Origin: Laccaria trichodermophora
Taxonomy: Eukaryota > Basidiomycota > Agaricomycetes > Agaricales > Hydnangiaceae
NCBI GenBank assembly: GCA_018417955.1
Contig: JACTVC010000008.1
Coordinates: forward strand, 62,001 to 126,000
DNA: 64,000 nucleotides
Direction: 5' to 3'
Shown here: piece by piece, positions 36,414 to 48,290 of the stretch
Numbering within the stretch: position 1 is the stretch's first letter
Layout: each line of letters begins with the position of its first letter
Position numbers and translations under genes: made by a program
Notes under the pieces: model-generated
Told to the model about the DNA's origin: nothing
Seen by the model: only the letters and a program-made list of their open reading frames with translations
The model's database searches: none

Positions 36414-38047
36414 TTATGGTACGTACACAAAGGAAGGGAATTCCCTAGAAGTCCTTGTACCAGCTTTCCCATAAGAACAAACCATGTCAGTACAACCGGT
36501 TGTGCCTCCCGCTCGTTTTTGGTTTGGTGGGTCAGGTATCACCATATGTCCATTTCCAGCGAAACTCGTCACAGTTGGTATACATTCCGCGAAAAGCTTC
36601 ATCAAGCCCCACAAGACGAGTTGGCCGCAGCAAGACTTGCGCATAATCGTGATATCACGCAGCTTCCATCCATCAAAGGAAGTCTCACGCAGGCGAGCCG
36701 CGAATGGGTGCTCCTCGCTTGATTTCTGGAAAAGTAGATTATAGAAGCTATTCAAAAGACGAGGAGGGGGTTGTACTCACAGAGATCGGGAAATCCTCAT
36801 CGGGAGTAACGGGATATGTTCCTGGCTCGCTGATGTCATGAATACGCAATGTAAGGCTATCAAGACGGGGAAGCTTCTCCAAGATTTGGACTATAAGTCC
36901 CCTGGTCAGACTGGCAGTTCCTATTGCCAAGGTTCTTAGCCCGCCTTCTGAATCACTGGTATCTAGGATGGAGAACAACCATTCGAGCTCCCCTTGGCTC
37001 AAAGGACCAAGGACTACCAAGAATTTCAGGCAATGGGCCACATTTTTTAGGAACACGGACAGCTGGTCATCCCAGAACTCTTTCGATGGGAGGAGTAAGT
37101 TAGAGTTGAGAAGGAGGGATGTGAGGTTCCGGAGATGGAGGTATTTGAAGTTGAGCCGTGAACCTGTGAGCTTTGAGGCTAGTGATAGATCACGGAGCGT
37201 GCCACCGTTCTCGTTTATGAATTGAACGGAGGGATCAACCCCCGCCCCTCCCCTTGGGTAACGAGCGCATGTGTCGTCGAGGTCAAGCGATACGAGGTGT
37301 TCAAACTTTCCCAAAGAAAGGAACAATGCCGAGACATCTGTTGTCCGCGAGGCCCGGATGGCGAGCTTCTGCAGGCGAGGTCGTTGTTGGTCTATGAACG
37401 AAGCTAGCATCTGCAAGGCATCCACTTTTAGTTCATCGTTATGCTCTATCAAGAACTTGATGTATAAGGTCTTCAATTTCGGAAAGTCGACGGAGTATGG
37501 GATGCAAGACAAGTGGGTCGGCGGAATGGATAAGCGAAGATGTTGCAAGTTGGGGGCGAAGAAAGACCACCTAATGTCGGTACCAGTCCCGATCAAGCAA
37601 TGCCAAGAGACGCTGAATGTCTGGACTTCAGTCATATTTGCCATGACGTCGGTGATAGATTCTACAATTTTCTCTGGCGTTGGCTTTAGCCGACGGATAA
37701 CCCGTGAAGTGAACGATAATATCTTCATCCCGAAGCCATCTGCTGAATTTATTTCGGTATCAAGTAGAAGCTGAGCTGAAATATGGAACGATCGGACACG
37801 TCGAGCGATATCTGGAGATCTGTGGATGGATGCGTTATTTCGGGTCTGACAACTTTGTCTCGACTTACTTGAGCGAGTCTGCGTTATGCAACAAATCTCT
37901 ATTGACGCAGTCAAACCTGACCTCTCGGTACGTTTCATCCATTGCGAGATGATAAAAGGTTTGATTGACGCTGTAGAGCCTTTTGATCTCCTCAGGAGGA
38001 AGAAAATGGGCGATATGCCTCCATAGCTCTGTGGGGAGGTCTAGCAT
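36414..38047 (-). CDS. F-box-like protein, family 2 member 2
   Basis: Exons 38047-37869, 37819-36781 and 36725-36414 give 509 residues. Tandem paralogue of the gene at 34561-36150, same strand and same first-intron phase, with matching blocks such as SPDIARRVRSFHIS, KLPRLDSLTLRIHD, LVLWGLMKLFAECIP and a shared C-terminal DMVCSYGKAG. F-box-like segment at residues 3-45 (DLPTELWRHIAHFLPPEEIK). Its second intron (55 nt) contains stops, so splicing is required here. The C-terminus is four residues longer (VYVP) than that of member 1. Confidence 0.75.
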
Positions 38048-38459
38048 GGTTCGTCAAGCAATAAAATGAAGGTGATAGCTATGTGGGAGATTCGATTGGC
38101 GGTGACTTCGACGACGTTGACTTTGATGTAAGGAGGTTTGGTTGATCGAAGTTTACATCCGAGCCTCCGATGACACGTGCAGACTCATCACCATTTCTAC
38201 ACTACCAACGTCGAATGACTCGAATCCTTGTTTTTTCGCCACTGGATAAAGAGAAAAAGTTCACATACCATCGCACAAGGTGATTTGGCTCAAGCGGCTG
38301 AATCTCTCAACAATTGTGTTGAACCATATGGCATTGGTGCGTAAGTCGTCTAGCTCTACTTATAATAAAACATGGGAGATTGACCAGACATAATGGATTC
38401 AGGATAGCATGTACTGGAGGGCAAGAAGTGGATGAAGATTAGTTCGGTATGCTACCGCT
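38048..38459. other. Intergenic, nothing recognised
   Basis: Promoter side of F-box member 2 and 3' side of the gene at 38460. Short GT-AG-like pieces near 38340 do not assemble into a gene. Confidence 0.4.
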
Positions 38460-39482
38460 CTAGTATCCTCGTTGAAGACTTGGTATGATCGCTTTGCCGT
38501 CCTCTCCAATCAGGATTGTGCCACATGGACCCAACCCTCGAGTTTTCTCGGGCGAACTCATTGGCACGTCTGGAAAAGGGGTAAGAGCCCGAGGGGCAGA
38601 CAGGCGCCTCAGGATACTAGAGCCTCCTCCTTTGATCGCTTTGCCATCCTCTCCAATCAGGATTGTACCACATGGACCCAACCTTTGCGTCTTCTGGGGC
38701 GAACTCATGGGCACGTCCGGAAAAGGGGTCAGAGCTCGAGGGGCAGACAGGCGCCTCGGGGTAGCGCCTCGTTCCTCGTAATTGTCACTTTCCATGATTG
38801 GGTCCAGGGTCCCGGGTATAATCAAATGCGTTCCATGAGGGCCGAGCATCCTCCTCTGTAGTGTGGATGTGGGAGACTCGGAAAAGGGAGAAGCGAGGGA
38901 GGATGTGCCTTGTTCTTCATCACTCTCTTCGTCATCGCTCTGTTCTTCGTACATGATAAAGGTGTTGGATAATGGAAAAGAAGGCCACGGCTTCAGCCCA
39001 GCTTGCTGCTGGAGATACCCCTTGACGACGCTTTTCTTGATCTGGTTTCGGCCTGCGTCCTCGGGGACGTCTATGATAAAGTTCATTGCCGGAATCCCCA
39101 TAATCCCCGGATTTCCGATTCTTGCTTGACGTTGGACCACCTTTCGAGGAGCAGCGGGTGTGGCTTGTTGGATAGGAGGGGGTGTGACGAAACGACCATC
39201 CACGAAACTACCAGAGCCGTTGTTGTCGACTGTGGCGCTACCCGGAACCGAGTTCTCTTGGTCCTGGAGGCGGATAACCCCCGTCATTGAAGGGCCTCCC
39301 TTGGTCGGACGAATCCATTTAATGTGTGTCCCTTGACCTGTGGCGGAGACAGAAATCTCAACTTCCGTTGTAGTACGCTTCAAACCGCGGGAACGAGTTA
39401 CGCGAGAAGTCTTGGGCTGAGTTTCGGCTTGGAGCTCTTTTGCAGCTTGGAGTTTTTGGGTGACGCTTCGTGTGGTTCGCAT
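38460..39482 (-). CDS. Unknown protein with a duplicated C-terminal module
   Basis: Single open frame of 340 residues. Basic N-terminus with Thr/Arg-rich repeats (TRSVTQKLQ, SRVTRSRGLKR), suggesting a nuclear or nucleic-acid-binding protein, then a Gly/Pro-rich middle, an acidic patch (QSDDEESDEEQ near 175-185) and two near-identical C-terminal modules of about 45 residues, each with RRLSAPRALTPFPDVPMSS and LGPCGTILIGEDGKAI; a third, weaker LGPHGTHLI precedes them. Ser-Pro/Thr-Pro sites in each module could be phosphorylated (inference). I do not recognise the family. Confidence 0.6.
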   Translation of the reverse strand: MRTTRSVTQKLQAAKELQAETQPKTSRVTRSRGLKRTTTEVEISVSATGQGTHIKWIRPTKGGPSMTGVIRLQDQENSVPGSATVDNNGSGSFVDGRFVTPPPIQQATPAAPRKVVQRQARIGNPGIMGIPAMNFIIDVPEDAGRNQIKKSVVKGYLQQQAGLKPWPSFPLSNTFIMYEEQSDDEESDEEQGTSSLASPFSESPTSTLQRRMLGPHGTHLIIPGTLDPIMESDNYEERGATPRRLSAPRALTPFPDVPMSSPQKTQRLGPCGTILIGEDGKAIKGGGSSILRRLSAPRALTPFPDVPMSSPEKTRGLGPCGTILIGEDGKAIIPSLQRGY

Positions 39483-40390
39483 ATTGAAATGACGGCTGTG
39501 GAGATGGTGGGGTGAAGTGATTTGCGAATGCCACTGGTAAGTTTATTTCATTGTGACCTTGGAATTTGGCCTTATATCGTTTTCTAGATGCGACCCGCTT
39601 TGTCCGGCCCACCCTTTGTTGATTCTACGCTCACAACAATGCAAGGGCAACCAGGCCATAGCGTTGTTGGCAAGCCCCCTTGTCTTTCAAAGTTATTTCC
39701 TTTTTTGGAATCTTTGGTAAATTGAGAAATCGGCGAAGTGTCAGTAAGTTTTCGATCCATGATAATGTTGCCCGACCCATACTGATAGCCAGCTAGTAAG
39801 TAGCACTCGCGCGAATTTCCTAAGGCTTGGGGCAGAGGCGTCAGTTGTCGGCTATCGGATCTAAATATAACTAACAGTGGCTCACAAAACGCCAAGTTAT
39901 TACTGGCCACCAAAAAGCACAATACGGAGATTCAAATAATCCAAGGCCACCGTGGCCTTCGTCGTGAATGTAGCATCGTGGCCTCAACAATCTTATCAAA
40001 ATTCCTAATCGGTCTCCCGGCCACATTGATCGACAACATATGGCTCTCTGGCCACCCGACAGTTGCCACCTTTGGTAATTCTGAACTTGATTTCCATGGA
40101 TTGGTTTCGAGCTCTCAACTTGCCTTCTCATTTTGGCGGACAATGCTGTAGGCCGCATTTGTCGTTCTATAAAGCTGGGACGTTCCTCATGTTTTATTCC
40201 TTACATCAAGACACCGACAACCTCGACAGACATACCTCTTACTCGGACTCAGCTCTACACGGACTCAATACTACGGACTCAACTTCACGGACTTTTTGAC
40301 TCATCTCAATCGCAACTACAAGGTATAATTCAACACCATCTCGTATCATGCTTCGGTCTAAAACAATGGGCAGTCATACATACAACCAAC
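39483..40390. other. Divergent intergenic region
   Basis: 908 bases between the starts of the 38460 (minus) and 40391 (plus) genes. The open frame of the plus gene extends back to 40133, but the CT-rich, weakly coding sequence before 40391 looks like leader. Inverted GTGGCC words near 39950-40060. Otherwise nothing. Confidence 0.4.
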
Positions 40391-42040
40391 ATGTTCTCAA
40401 CCCCGAAGAAGGCCATTTCTAAATTCCGCGCCTCCCCTTACTTCTCTCCCCTTCGACTCTTCGGTTTCTGTGGTGGATCCACTGAGCGGGCCTCAAACTT
40501 TAGACACATTATTCCCAGTGAACCCAGCTATCGCCCTCTTCCTCGACCAAATCCTCGTAAGAAGTGTTACCCTCCTGGGGACCCACGTCGTCGCCCTTCC
40601 CAGCGCCTGTGCGCCAAACCCCTTCGTCAGCAGCGTTCCGTCAGGGCTCGCTCGTATCACAACTTGAGCAAGGCTGGCCCTTGCAACGCCGCCCAGCCCA
40701 ATCACCAGCCCAACCCTCAGCCCCCCGTTGTCCCTGCTCCCGCCTTCGACTTCGACGCCATCGCTCAGAAAGTCCGTCGTGTCGCTGTACACGCTGCCCC
40801 CCATCTCACGCCCGAAGACAAGATCTTCATGACTCAGTTGGAGAAACTCAACATCAACCACAACATGGCTGAAGTTCTCAACGGCCTCGAGACCCAACGC
40901 GCCAGCGCCGAACGTGCTCGGCGTATGGCTCCTGTCTTGGAAGCCGAGCGCAAGGCCCGCAATGCGCCGTATCAGGACATGCGTAAGGTCGAAGACAAGT
41001 TTATTATCGACTACTACAATGATAGGGCGAAGGAAAAGCAGGATAAGGAAGCCGTCCTTGCCCGCATGGCACAGGCGCAGAAGGACATGCTGGAGATGGA
41101 GGCTCGTATCAACGCTGAACGTGCTGAGAGTATCCGCATCCAGTACGAGGCTCTGTTTGCCGAATGTGAGCGTGACCGTCAAGAAAGGGAGAAGCGCCGT
41201 GCGCAGGAAAGGAGGCGTTGGGCGAAGGAAAGGGAGGCCAATATTCAACTTGCAGAAGAGAACCATAGGCGTCTTCTGGCGGCGCAGAAGGCTCGGAGAG
41301 AACGTGCCGAGGCTGAAGCGGCTCGACTTCTTGCTGAGCGCCAAGCGGCGGAGGCGCAGGCTCGAGCTGAAGAAGAGGCTCGCAAGAAGGCAGAGTTGGA
41401 GGCACAGCAAGCCCGGGAAGAGCTTGAGCGCCAGGCACATGAAATTCGTATGCGGGAGGAGGAGGCGCGTCGTCAAGCTGCTCTGGAGGCCCAGGCACAC
41501 GAGGAGCAGACTCGTCGTCAAGCTGAAGAGTTGGCTCGGATGCAGCAGCAGCTTGAGGCTCATCAGGCGAGGGATCCACGTCTCTGGAGGGACGTTTCAA
41601 TGCAAGACGTTTGGTCTGGCTCCGGTCCTTCCGCATCTGACGTATCCATGGCAGACGAAGAGCCTGCACCCACTCCCACTCCCCCTCCTGCTCAACCTAC
41701 CGACGCCGATCGCTGGAACCTGTACGAGTGGAAATGGGACGCATTGAAGGGTGATGTTGGCGGCCTTCTGGTGTTCTCCCAGCTTCCATGGCCCGTTCTT
41801 CATGACGTCTACACCATCCACGACCTCACTTCGGAACGCTTCTCCGAGTTCCTTTTCAGCCCTCAGCGACCTGGCTATGAGGCCAAAACCAAGAAGGACC
41901 GGGTGAAGAACGAGCTCCTTCGTTTCCACCCCGACAAGTACGATGGCAGAATTCTTGGCAAGGTGCACGTTGAGGAGCATGCTCTTGTCAAGGAGGCGGT
42001 TGGAAGGGTTACTCGTTTCTTGACCACGGCACGATCATAG
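40391..42040 (+). CDS. Long coiled-coil protein with an HPDK tail
   Basis: 549 residues from the ATG in context CAACATGTTC; the frame is open to 40133, so a longer start is possible. Residues 1-130 are Arg/Pro-rich and low complexity. Residues about 170-395 form a continuous charged helix rich in Ala, Arg, Glu and Gln (RERAEAEAARLLAERQAAEA), a coiled coil or single alpha-helix. After a Pro/Thr linker the last ~100 residues are globular (NLYEWKWDAL, LPWPVLHDVY) and contain RFHPDKYDGRILGKV, like the HPD loop of J-domain-related tails seen in many fungal proteins of this layout. A cochaperone role is a guess; only the HPDK motif supports it. Confidence 0.75.
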   Translation: MFSTPKKAISKFRASPYFSPLRLFGFCGGSTERASNFRHIIPSEPSYRPLPRPNPRKKCYPPGDPRRRPSQRLCAKPLRQQRSVRARSYHNLSKAGPCNAAQPNHQPNPQPPVVPAPAFDFDAIAQKVRRVAVHAAPHLTPEDKIFMTQLEKLNINHNMAEVLNGLETQRASAERARRMAPVLEAERKARNAPYQDMRKVEDKFIIDYYNDRAKEKQDKEAVLARMAQAQKDMLEMEARINAERAESIRIQYEALFAECERDRQEREKRRAQERRRWAKEREANIQLAEENHRRLLAAQKARRERAEAEAARLLAERQAAEAQARAEEEARKKAELEAQQAREELERQAHEIRMREEEARRQAALEAQAHEEQTRRQAEELARMQQQLEAHQARDPRLWRDVSMQDVWSGSGPSASDVSMADEEPAPTPTPPPAQPTDADRWNLYEWKWDALKGDVGGLLVFSQLPWPVLHDVYTIHDLTSERFSEFLFSPQRPGYEAKTKKDRVKNELLRFHPDKYDGRILGKVHVEEHALVKEAVGRVTRFLTTARS

Positions 42041-42721
42041 AATGGATGGTATTCTTATCCGCTAAATTAACCCATGCACCTTTTATATGATTTATACTAT
42101 GCCCTTATGCCAATCCCTATCTCTCCTATGCTCGCCCTCTTCGTTGTACTTACTAAAAGTGTATCTAGCCAGTCCGTTCTTTGTATCGACGCTTGAAATT
42201 GAAATCATATTTTGTACTGTTAGCATCGAAGGGTTCAGCTGCTCCGAGTCTCAGGCCTGGGCTCCTCTCACTGTCATGTTCTATCACTATCATGTCAATG
42301 ATTGCTATCTCATTCATCGACATATCCTAAGACCGCCGTCCGTGCCGCTCTGTTCAAATGTCTCCTGACAGATCGACCATGAATAATGGAAGATGTGGCG
42401 TAAATGTGGGTCAAACTCCAATCAATTTTTCCGAAAGAACCTTCAGTGTACCCGGACTAACATCTTCCCAGGTTTCTCACCCCCTTCTGGTGCCCAAGCC
42501 CTCTGATAAGGTCCCAGTGGACGCCGCCATTTCATGACTCACAGCCGTCGTTGGACAGCTTTCACTACGGTTTCCGCTGCACCGCCCTTCTGGTGTATAC
42601 CCAGCCACAGGGGACAGGGCAACTTTGACGACAGCCTTATAACTGACCCCCTAACGTTCTGGAATTACACACACTGGGCTTCTTTCTGAGCCTTCCCTAC
42701 CAAGAACCCAGTCACCAGCCG
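42041..42721. other. Intergenic, nothing recognised
   Basis: 3' flank of the coiled-coil gene and promoter of the F-box gene at 42722; TATAAC at about 42638 may be a TATA-like element. Confidence 0.4.
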
Positions 42722-44334
42722 ATGAGGGACATCCCCTATGACGTATGGCTATGTATAGTTCAGTTCATTCCGCGCAATGAGCTTCTTCACCTCTACGGCG
42801 TGGACCGCACGTTATTCGACATCGTGATGAACGAACGTTATCGAGAAACACGTATTTACCACCTGGGTGATGAGATGACACGTCAGTGTTTGGTTGGCTT
42901 GGGGTGCGCAGTTCATCTCAATTTCTGTCCATTGCATATAACTCATGTGCTCGCAGATCTCCAGACATTGCAAGACGCGTCCGTACCCTCCACCTTCGTC
43001 CCCACCTCTTTGGAAAGCCACTCGCTTTTCATGGGCAGAAGAAGAGCTTGAGTCAGAGTTTGTTACGCAAACTCTCGAAGGAGGAGAAGCAATCCGCCGC
43101 TACCGCCAAGGCATCAGTGCAATTGTTGCGGAGCATCACCAACTTGACGAACCTGGTGACTCTGAACCTCGAGTGCCAGAATTACCCCGTGGACGATTAC
43201 GATGATTTTAAGCTTGCCATTCCGTTCATTACGCACGGATGGTTAGCATACGGATCTGTCTTGCGCACGCTGTCGCTCAAGATTCCTCTTGAAGCATGCA
43301 AAGAGTGTCTGCCTTCGTCTTTAAAGCTTCCGAACCTTGAGGATCTATCGATCCACATTTTCACAGCGTATCTCACGACGGATGCCACAAAGCTCGTGCG
43401 CAGCGTTTTAGTCCCTTTCGTCAATCGACACAGCTTGACCATCGAATCCCTTACCATCTCCACCCCCATGGCATTCAACTACAACATATCTCCGATGTTC
43501 GGGGAACTCGAGTACCTCCCGTGTCTGACCAAGATTGATGTTTATTTTCCGTTGATAAGCCTTCAACAAACAGATTCAGCTGGTCTGCATCACTTGCTTA
43601 AGGCGCAATCGGCCAACCTCCTTACTCTTCGGATCCGGTTTGGTCACCTGTTCGGACTGACGACTCAACCACCAGCTCCATGTGCCCTATTCGCGCATCC
43701 GATGTTCAAAGTATTTCTGCCGAACCTCAGGTCACTGGAGCTCAATATACTAGGCCACAATACACGTCTCGTCCAATGCGTAGTACCATATCTGCATCAA
43801 TTCAGGGACTCTTTGACGACCCTCGTCCTCAATCATCATCAAGCAACTCACCTCGAAGCTCATGACATCATCGATGTGTTTGAGCAGAGCAGTTCGCGGC
43901 TTTTGTTGCTGGATCTATGGCTCACCCATTTGAGTCCGTCGTTCCTCGACGTGTTGTCTGTCAAACTCCCTGATCTCGAGCGGCTCAATCTGTCTTTTGG
44001 GACATTTGTTGGACACGACCATACGTTCAGCATGACGCGCTCCTATTCTCATCGTCACGTTCGTTTTTGTCCATCTATTCCGTCATTTAACTCTTGCTGA
44101 TCTCCCCTCCAATAGATCCCGATCCAGGAATTCTGCTCAGAGATGCCGAACCACGTTTACACGGATTGGAAGCTCAAGCATTTGAAGATTGGGAATGTGG
44201 GGTACTGTGCAGGGATTCTGGTGCAGTGCGAAACGGCGTTGGCGATGTCGCTGCCTGGTGTGAAGACGTTTGATGGGCTTTCGCGGCGGGAATACTTGGC
44301 AAAGTGGGATCAGGTCTATTGTAAGGTGGTGTGA
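42722..44334 (+). CDS. F-box-like protein, family 2 member 3
   Basis: Exons 42722-42903, 42957-44058 and 44116-44334 give 500 residues. The first exon is exactly as long (182 nt, phase 2) as in the paralogue at 34561, and the junction again encodes SPDIARRVR. The F-box-like N-terminus is DIPYDVWLCIVQFIP, then YGVDRTLFDIVMNERYRE. The leucine-rich body follows (VTLNLECQ, LRTLSLKIP, LERLNLSFG). The second intron uses donor GTTCGT and acceptor AATAG; without it the frame ends soon after HRHV. Plus strand, opposite to its two relatives. Probable SCF adaptor. Confidence 0.7.
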
Positions 44335-44568
44335 TGATTTCTGGAGAGTTTTGCCACGTCGCATTGAGCATCCATGTTATTTATTGCATGTGTATGAATT
44401 TATGATACCAAGGAGGATCTTTATACACGTGCACCTTCGTTGTCACGACCAACTTGTCCAAGTTTATCATCATACAAAAGAGGCATGCTCTCCCTCGCTC
44501 TCGAGCTCTTCACTGCTCTCTCTCTTCCTCAATCAATATTGCGAGGTTAAGTGGGATACACCCCAGCA

Positions 44569-44765
44569 ATGAAGAGCTCCATTTACCTGGCCTGCATACT
44601 CAGTGCCTTCATCAGCCTTCAATCTGTGGTGGCATCACCTGTTATCTTCCAAACTGGTGAGCACAATTTCCAAATCTCTTCAAGCACTTTCTTTTCTGAT
44701 ATTGAGAAACAGAATGACATATACTCAATCCATACCTGCCAAACCATGCCTCACCCAAGCCTCAC
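44569..44765 (+). pseudogene. Small secreted protein, 5' part, cut by the LTR element
   Basis: The ATG at 44569 opens with a textbook signal peptide (KSSIYLACILSAFISLQSVVA, cleavage before SPV). After 65 codons and two bases the LTR element begins; the interrupted codon resumes at 57050. The reading frame then continues (TFMWDGTFKLTVFLDLHF) for about 60 codons until the DIRS-like array at 57242. No family recognised. Confidence 0.65.
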
Positions 44766-45436
44766 TGTTAGAGTCCGTGACTCTGCGTTGGTGTATTCCT
44801 GTGAATACAAAGGTTAGTAATAACTCGAAGTAATCGTACCTATCCCAAACAGAGTCAAATATGTCGTGAGGGCGCGAAGATATATAGAAAGGGAAATCTT
44901 CCTTAAGCGTCGAGAGTCTTCAAACACGCGTAACGTGCAGCCGATTGATGATTAAGTCGTTAGCGCGTAGCTTTAACGGTTAATCGGAGTTAATGATAGC
45001 GCGTAGCTTTATCACTTCACTCGGCTATGCTACTTAGTTCTTAGAACTCAAGTAAGTCTGATTTGTGGGTAAAAGTAAGGATGATTCTTACTTATTACAT
45101 TCCAAGCTATTTAAATACAAGTACTAAGTATTTAAAGAAGTAACTAGAACATTCTCCTACTTACTACAATGTTCCTTCTTATGACTTGTCCGAGCCGAGT
45201 TGCCATTGTTTCGTTATGGTTGTGATCCTTGCTATCCAAACAATTAACCAAATACGCGCGACGCATGAATTGTTATACAAGAACCGGATGATAACAGAAT
45301 ATAAGTACAAGAATACGGTGTGGTGACAGAATACAACTAGATAAGACTACTAGTTACGTAGTACAATAGTTAAAAGAGATGTTACATTGATCTGATGTGA
45401 TGAGAACGAAAGGATAACAAGGTGAGTACCCTAACA
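44766..45436 (-). repeat. 3' LTR
   Basis: 671 bp, ends TGTTAG...CTAACA. Contains an internal direct repeat (AGCGCGTAGCTTTA twice) and differs from the 5' LTR by four transitions and an extra CTA near 45349. Confidence 0.93.
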
Positions 45437-45451
45437 TACCCCCCCCTGTCC
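45437..45451 (-). promoter_or_regulatory. Polypurine tract
   Basis: Reads GGACAGGGGGGGGTA on the coding strand immediately before the 3' LTR, the expected plus-strand priming site. Confidence 0.8.
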
Positions 45452-45470
45452 TTGAGATTCGAGTTATCCC

Positions 45471-46150
45471 CTAAACGTTAACGTTGGGGAGCGACAAAAT
45501 CGAAAAAACGTGTGAATTGATGGGCGATAAGGTTGAAGTATAAGGGGTGATGTCTCCAGCCCCGCGTTCGACATAACCGTTGTCGATCAATGGTACCCTA
45601 CTGAAAACGTCATAGTCGGGGTAGCGTTTAGCGTAGGCTGAAAACTCGGGGTGTAGGACAAGGCTTCCGCTGGTTTGTTCTGCTTCGTTCATGATGACGT
45701 CCTCGTCGTATGCAACGCTCACTGTGCTATCCATGTCGCTGGACGAGTCGCTGTCGGAGGAATCGTAGACGGAGGGGAGGGTGTACGAAGCTGTAATAGA
45801 ATTGCGCGACTCTTTCGTAAGCATTGAGAGATAGTTTCCAAGAAGTAACGACATACCACTTCAAGGTCCCTTGATGAGGTATCGGTTCGGATATTCCAGA
45901 CCCATAGCATCTTGAGAAACCGCGTGAGGTACGACGTCCCAGTTCCAACCCGAATATGGTCCTAAATACGTAGATTGCACGCGTGCAGTGCGAATCCATT
46001 GTATGGCTTGCCGTCCCATGTTCTGAAAGTCGTTGAACCACCCCTGGATGTTTTCTCGCGACGAGTACCCGTAAAGAGGGTTCACGCAGTCTGGGTTGAG
46101 AGTGGATAGGACGGCAGGCCCAAGGGGGGTGCGGGATTTGAATCTGCCAT
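45471..46150 (-). pseudogene. LTR-element accessory frame, C-terminal part
   Basis: Minus-strand frame from about GRFKSRTPLGPAVLSTL through YGYSSRENIQGWFNDF and YPNRYLIKGP, an in-frame TGA (45861-45863), then a Ser/Asp-rich acidic stretch and a tail ending LSLPNVNV. It has no match to known retroelement domains that I can name. Its N-terminal half may be the frame at 48290-48659, separated by nested sequence. Confidence 0.5.
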
Positions 46151-46169
46151 ATGGGGCTGGTTGGTTAGT

Positions 46170-48290
46170 CCAGCTGCCAGGCCGTTAAATTTTTTTTATT
46201 TTAAGTAGCAATTTCTGGTAATTTACAGGCCGGATGAGCTCAGATTAGACTGGTACACTCTCTGAAGTGTTTTGTGAGCTGTCCTCATTTACCATGATTG
46301 TGGTGAGAGTATAGACAAAGTTGAGGCCGACAACAAAAGCAGAATAATTATCTGCGGACAAAAAGGCTGTGAGACATTGTGGGTAAGTCATTTCTTTTCA
46401 TGTCATTTCTGCCTACTACTCACCACTGACTATGCAGTACCATCTTTCGTGGGTTGGACTGGATCATGGTATCAACGACTGGGTTTGTGACCCATGCAAA
46501 AGTGTAGAAAAAAGCAGAGGAAGGCGCGGCAAATGAAGGCACGCAGTGTAGATAAGGTGGTGGCTGACACGACACCCAAACGATGCCCAAAATACGGTAC
46601 CTATTTATAGAATTTACCTATATATGGTAATTTATTCGCACGCTGGTTAGTTAGTCCCGCCATAGTGGCCTTACGAAAAAAATCAGCATGATATATTAAA
46701 TTAAAATTATGTACCCCCCTTGGGCAGGCCGCTGCATAGCGATGCGATCGAATTGAAAGTCAGGGATATAAGCGCCACCGGTAGAGATGGATCGAAAGGA
46801 ACATCAGGAAAACTCCTCATGTGTGGTTCGTCTGATGTGTCTGATGCGTCTGACAGTTGTGGTGTCAGAATTCCTTCCTTTCCATTTTTTTGTCACAAAT
46901 TTCAAGCAGTCAGAATTTTCTCAGTTCTTTATCTCTGTCACACACTTCCAGAATTAAGACTTTGTCAGAAATTTGTTATAGTACATCTTGTGGGTTTTTG
47001 GGAAATAGTTATGGAAATAGTTATGTTAGGAATATAATGGTTTGGGGTTTCGCCGTTAAAGTGTTGTTGGCAGTTTGTTCACCAATTGCATCAGGAAAAC
47101 CGGGATTTGAAAAGCTTTATCAATTTTCTGTCAATTTCTTTCTGGTAACAACTACAAGTTTCTTGGAAGTCTTCGAATTGGTTCATTATGCAATTTCAAT
47201 TTTTTTGATTTCGTTGTGCTACCTATAATTATGCATGCCCAAGTGAACAACTTCAAGTCGTGAGCCGCAATTTGTTCAAGTCCGTTGAAACTCTGACATC
47301 ATGTGATCATGTTGAATTTCCCAACGCGGGTCCTTCCTTCCTTCCCACCACTCTTAAGTCCCTTGACCTGTCTGTCTCCTCCCTCCCTCGACAAACGGCC
47401 TCCTCCCTCCCTCGACCAACAGCCCCCTCTCTCAACAAACGGCCTCCTCAACCTCCTCCCTTGACAAACGGCCTCCCCTCTCGACGAATGGCCCCCTCCC
47501 TCCCTCGACAAATGGCGAACGGCCTCCCCTCTCGACAGACGGCACTTCCCTCCTTTAAGAAATGGCAAACGGCCTCCTCCCTCCACGAACGGCACCCCCC
47601 CTCCCTCGACAAATGGCAAACGGCCTCCTCCCTCAACAAATAGTGCGCCCCTCCCTCAATGAATGGCTTCCTCACATCGACAAACAGCGAACGGTCTCCT
47701 TTCTTGACGAACGGTCCCCTCGCTCGACAAAAGGCCTCCTCCCGTCGACATACAGCCTCCTCCCTCCCGTGGCAAATGGTCTCCACCTTTGACGAACGGC
47801 CTCTTCCCTCCTTAGCGAACGGCTTCATCCCTCCCTCGATGAACGGTCTACTTGGTGTGTATATCCCCTCTCTGTCGCTGCTCAGTACCCACATTGAACA
47901 TGTCTATTTAGCATCATTTTCACTCCCGTGTTGCAGCTTGTTGACTACTTTCGGATTTCTGTGCTAAATTCTCTTGTTCAATAATACCAGATACTGGATG
48001 CCTACCTTACTTTATGTAGATTTCATATCTACTAGAATACCAATAATATTTTACAGCTTACTGCACTCGAAAAATCAGGCAGAACAAAAAATTATGAGTG
48101 ACTGAAAGGTCTGACTACCCGATGTCAGAATTGTTTATTCTGCCACAAACGCAGTTAGGAAGTCAGAACCGCAATATGAGACATAAAAATATTATGACAT
48201 CGGGAGGGTATTATGTCGCCACTCACATTCTGACAGTCTGGAAGCGTCTGGCTGGTCTGGCTCCAGACCGGCCACACGGTTGGAGTTTTC
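46170..48290. repeat. Nested insertion(s) inside the LTR element
   Basis: Sequence between the two accessory-frame pieces. The left part (46170-46690) is flanked by similar GGTTAGT...GGCC words next to T-runs and A-runs. The right part (about 46826-48270) has CGTCTGACAG and TCAGAATT words at its left and the inverted CAGAATGTG...CCAGACGC at its right, hinting at TIRs. Limits are approximate and I see no transposase. Confidence 0.45.
47370..47850. repeat. Minisatellite, CTCCCTC-GACAAACGGC type
   Basis: About two dozen degenerate units of 15-21 bp built on CCTCCCTCGACAAACGGCCT. Frames on both strands are repeat translations, not genes. Confidence 0.75.

Noticed and set aside
40493..41563. 356-codon antisense frame under the coiled-coil gene
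   Set aside because: Arises from the Ala/Arg/Glu codon bias of the helix on the plus strand; Leu-rich composition is a shadow.
47370..47850. CRISPR-like array
   Set aside because: Units are degenerate, contiguous and lack spacers of constant length; the genome is eukaryotic.
47260..47967. Pro/Ser-rich open frames on both strands
   Set aside because: Direct consequence of the CTCCCTC-GACAAACGGC tandem repeat, not genes.
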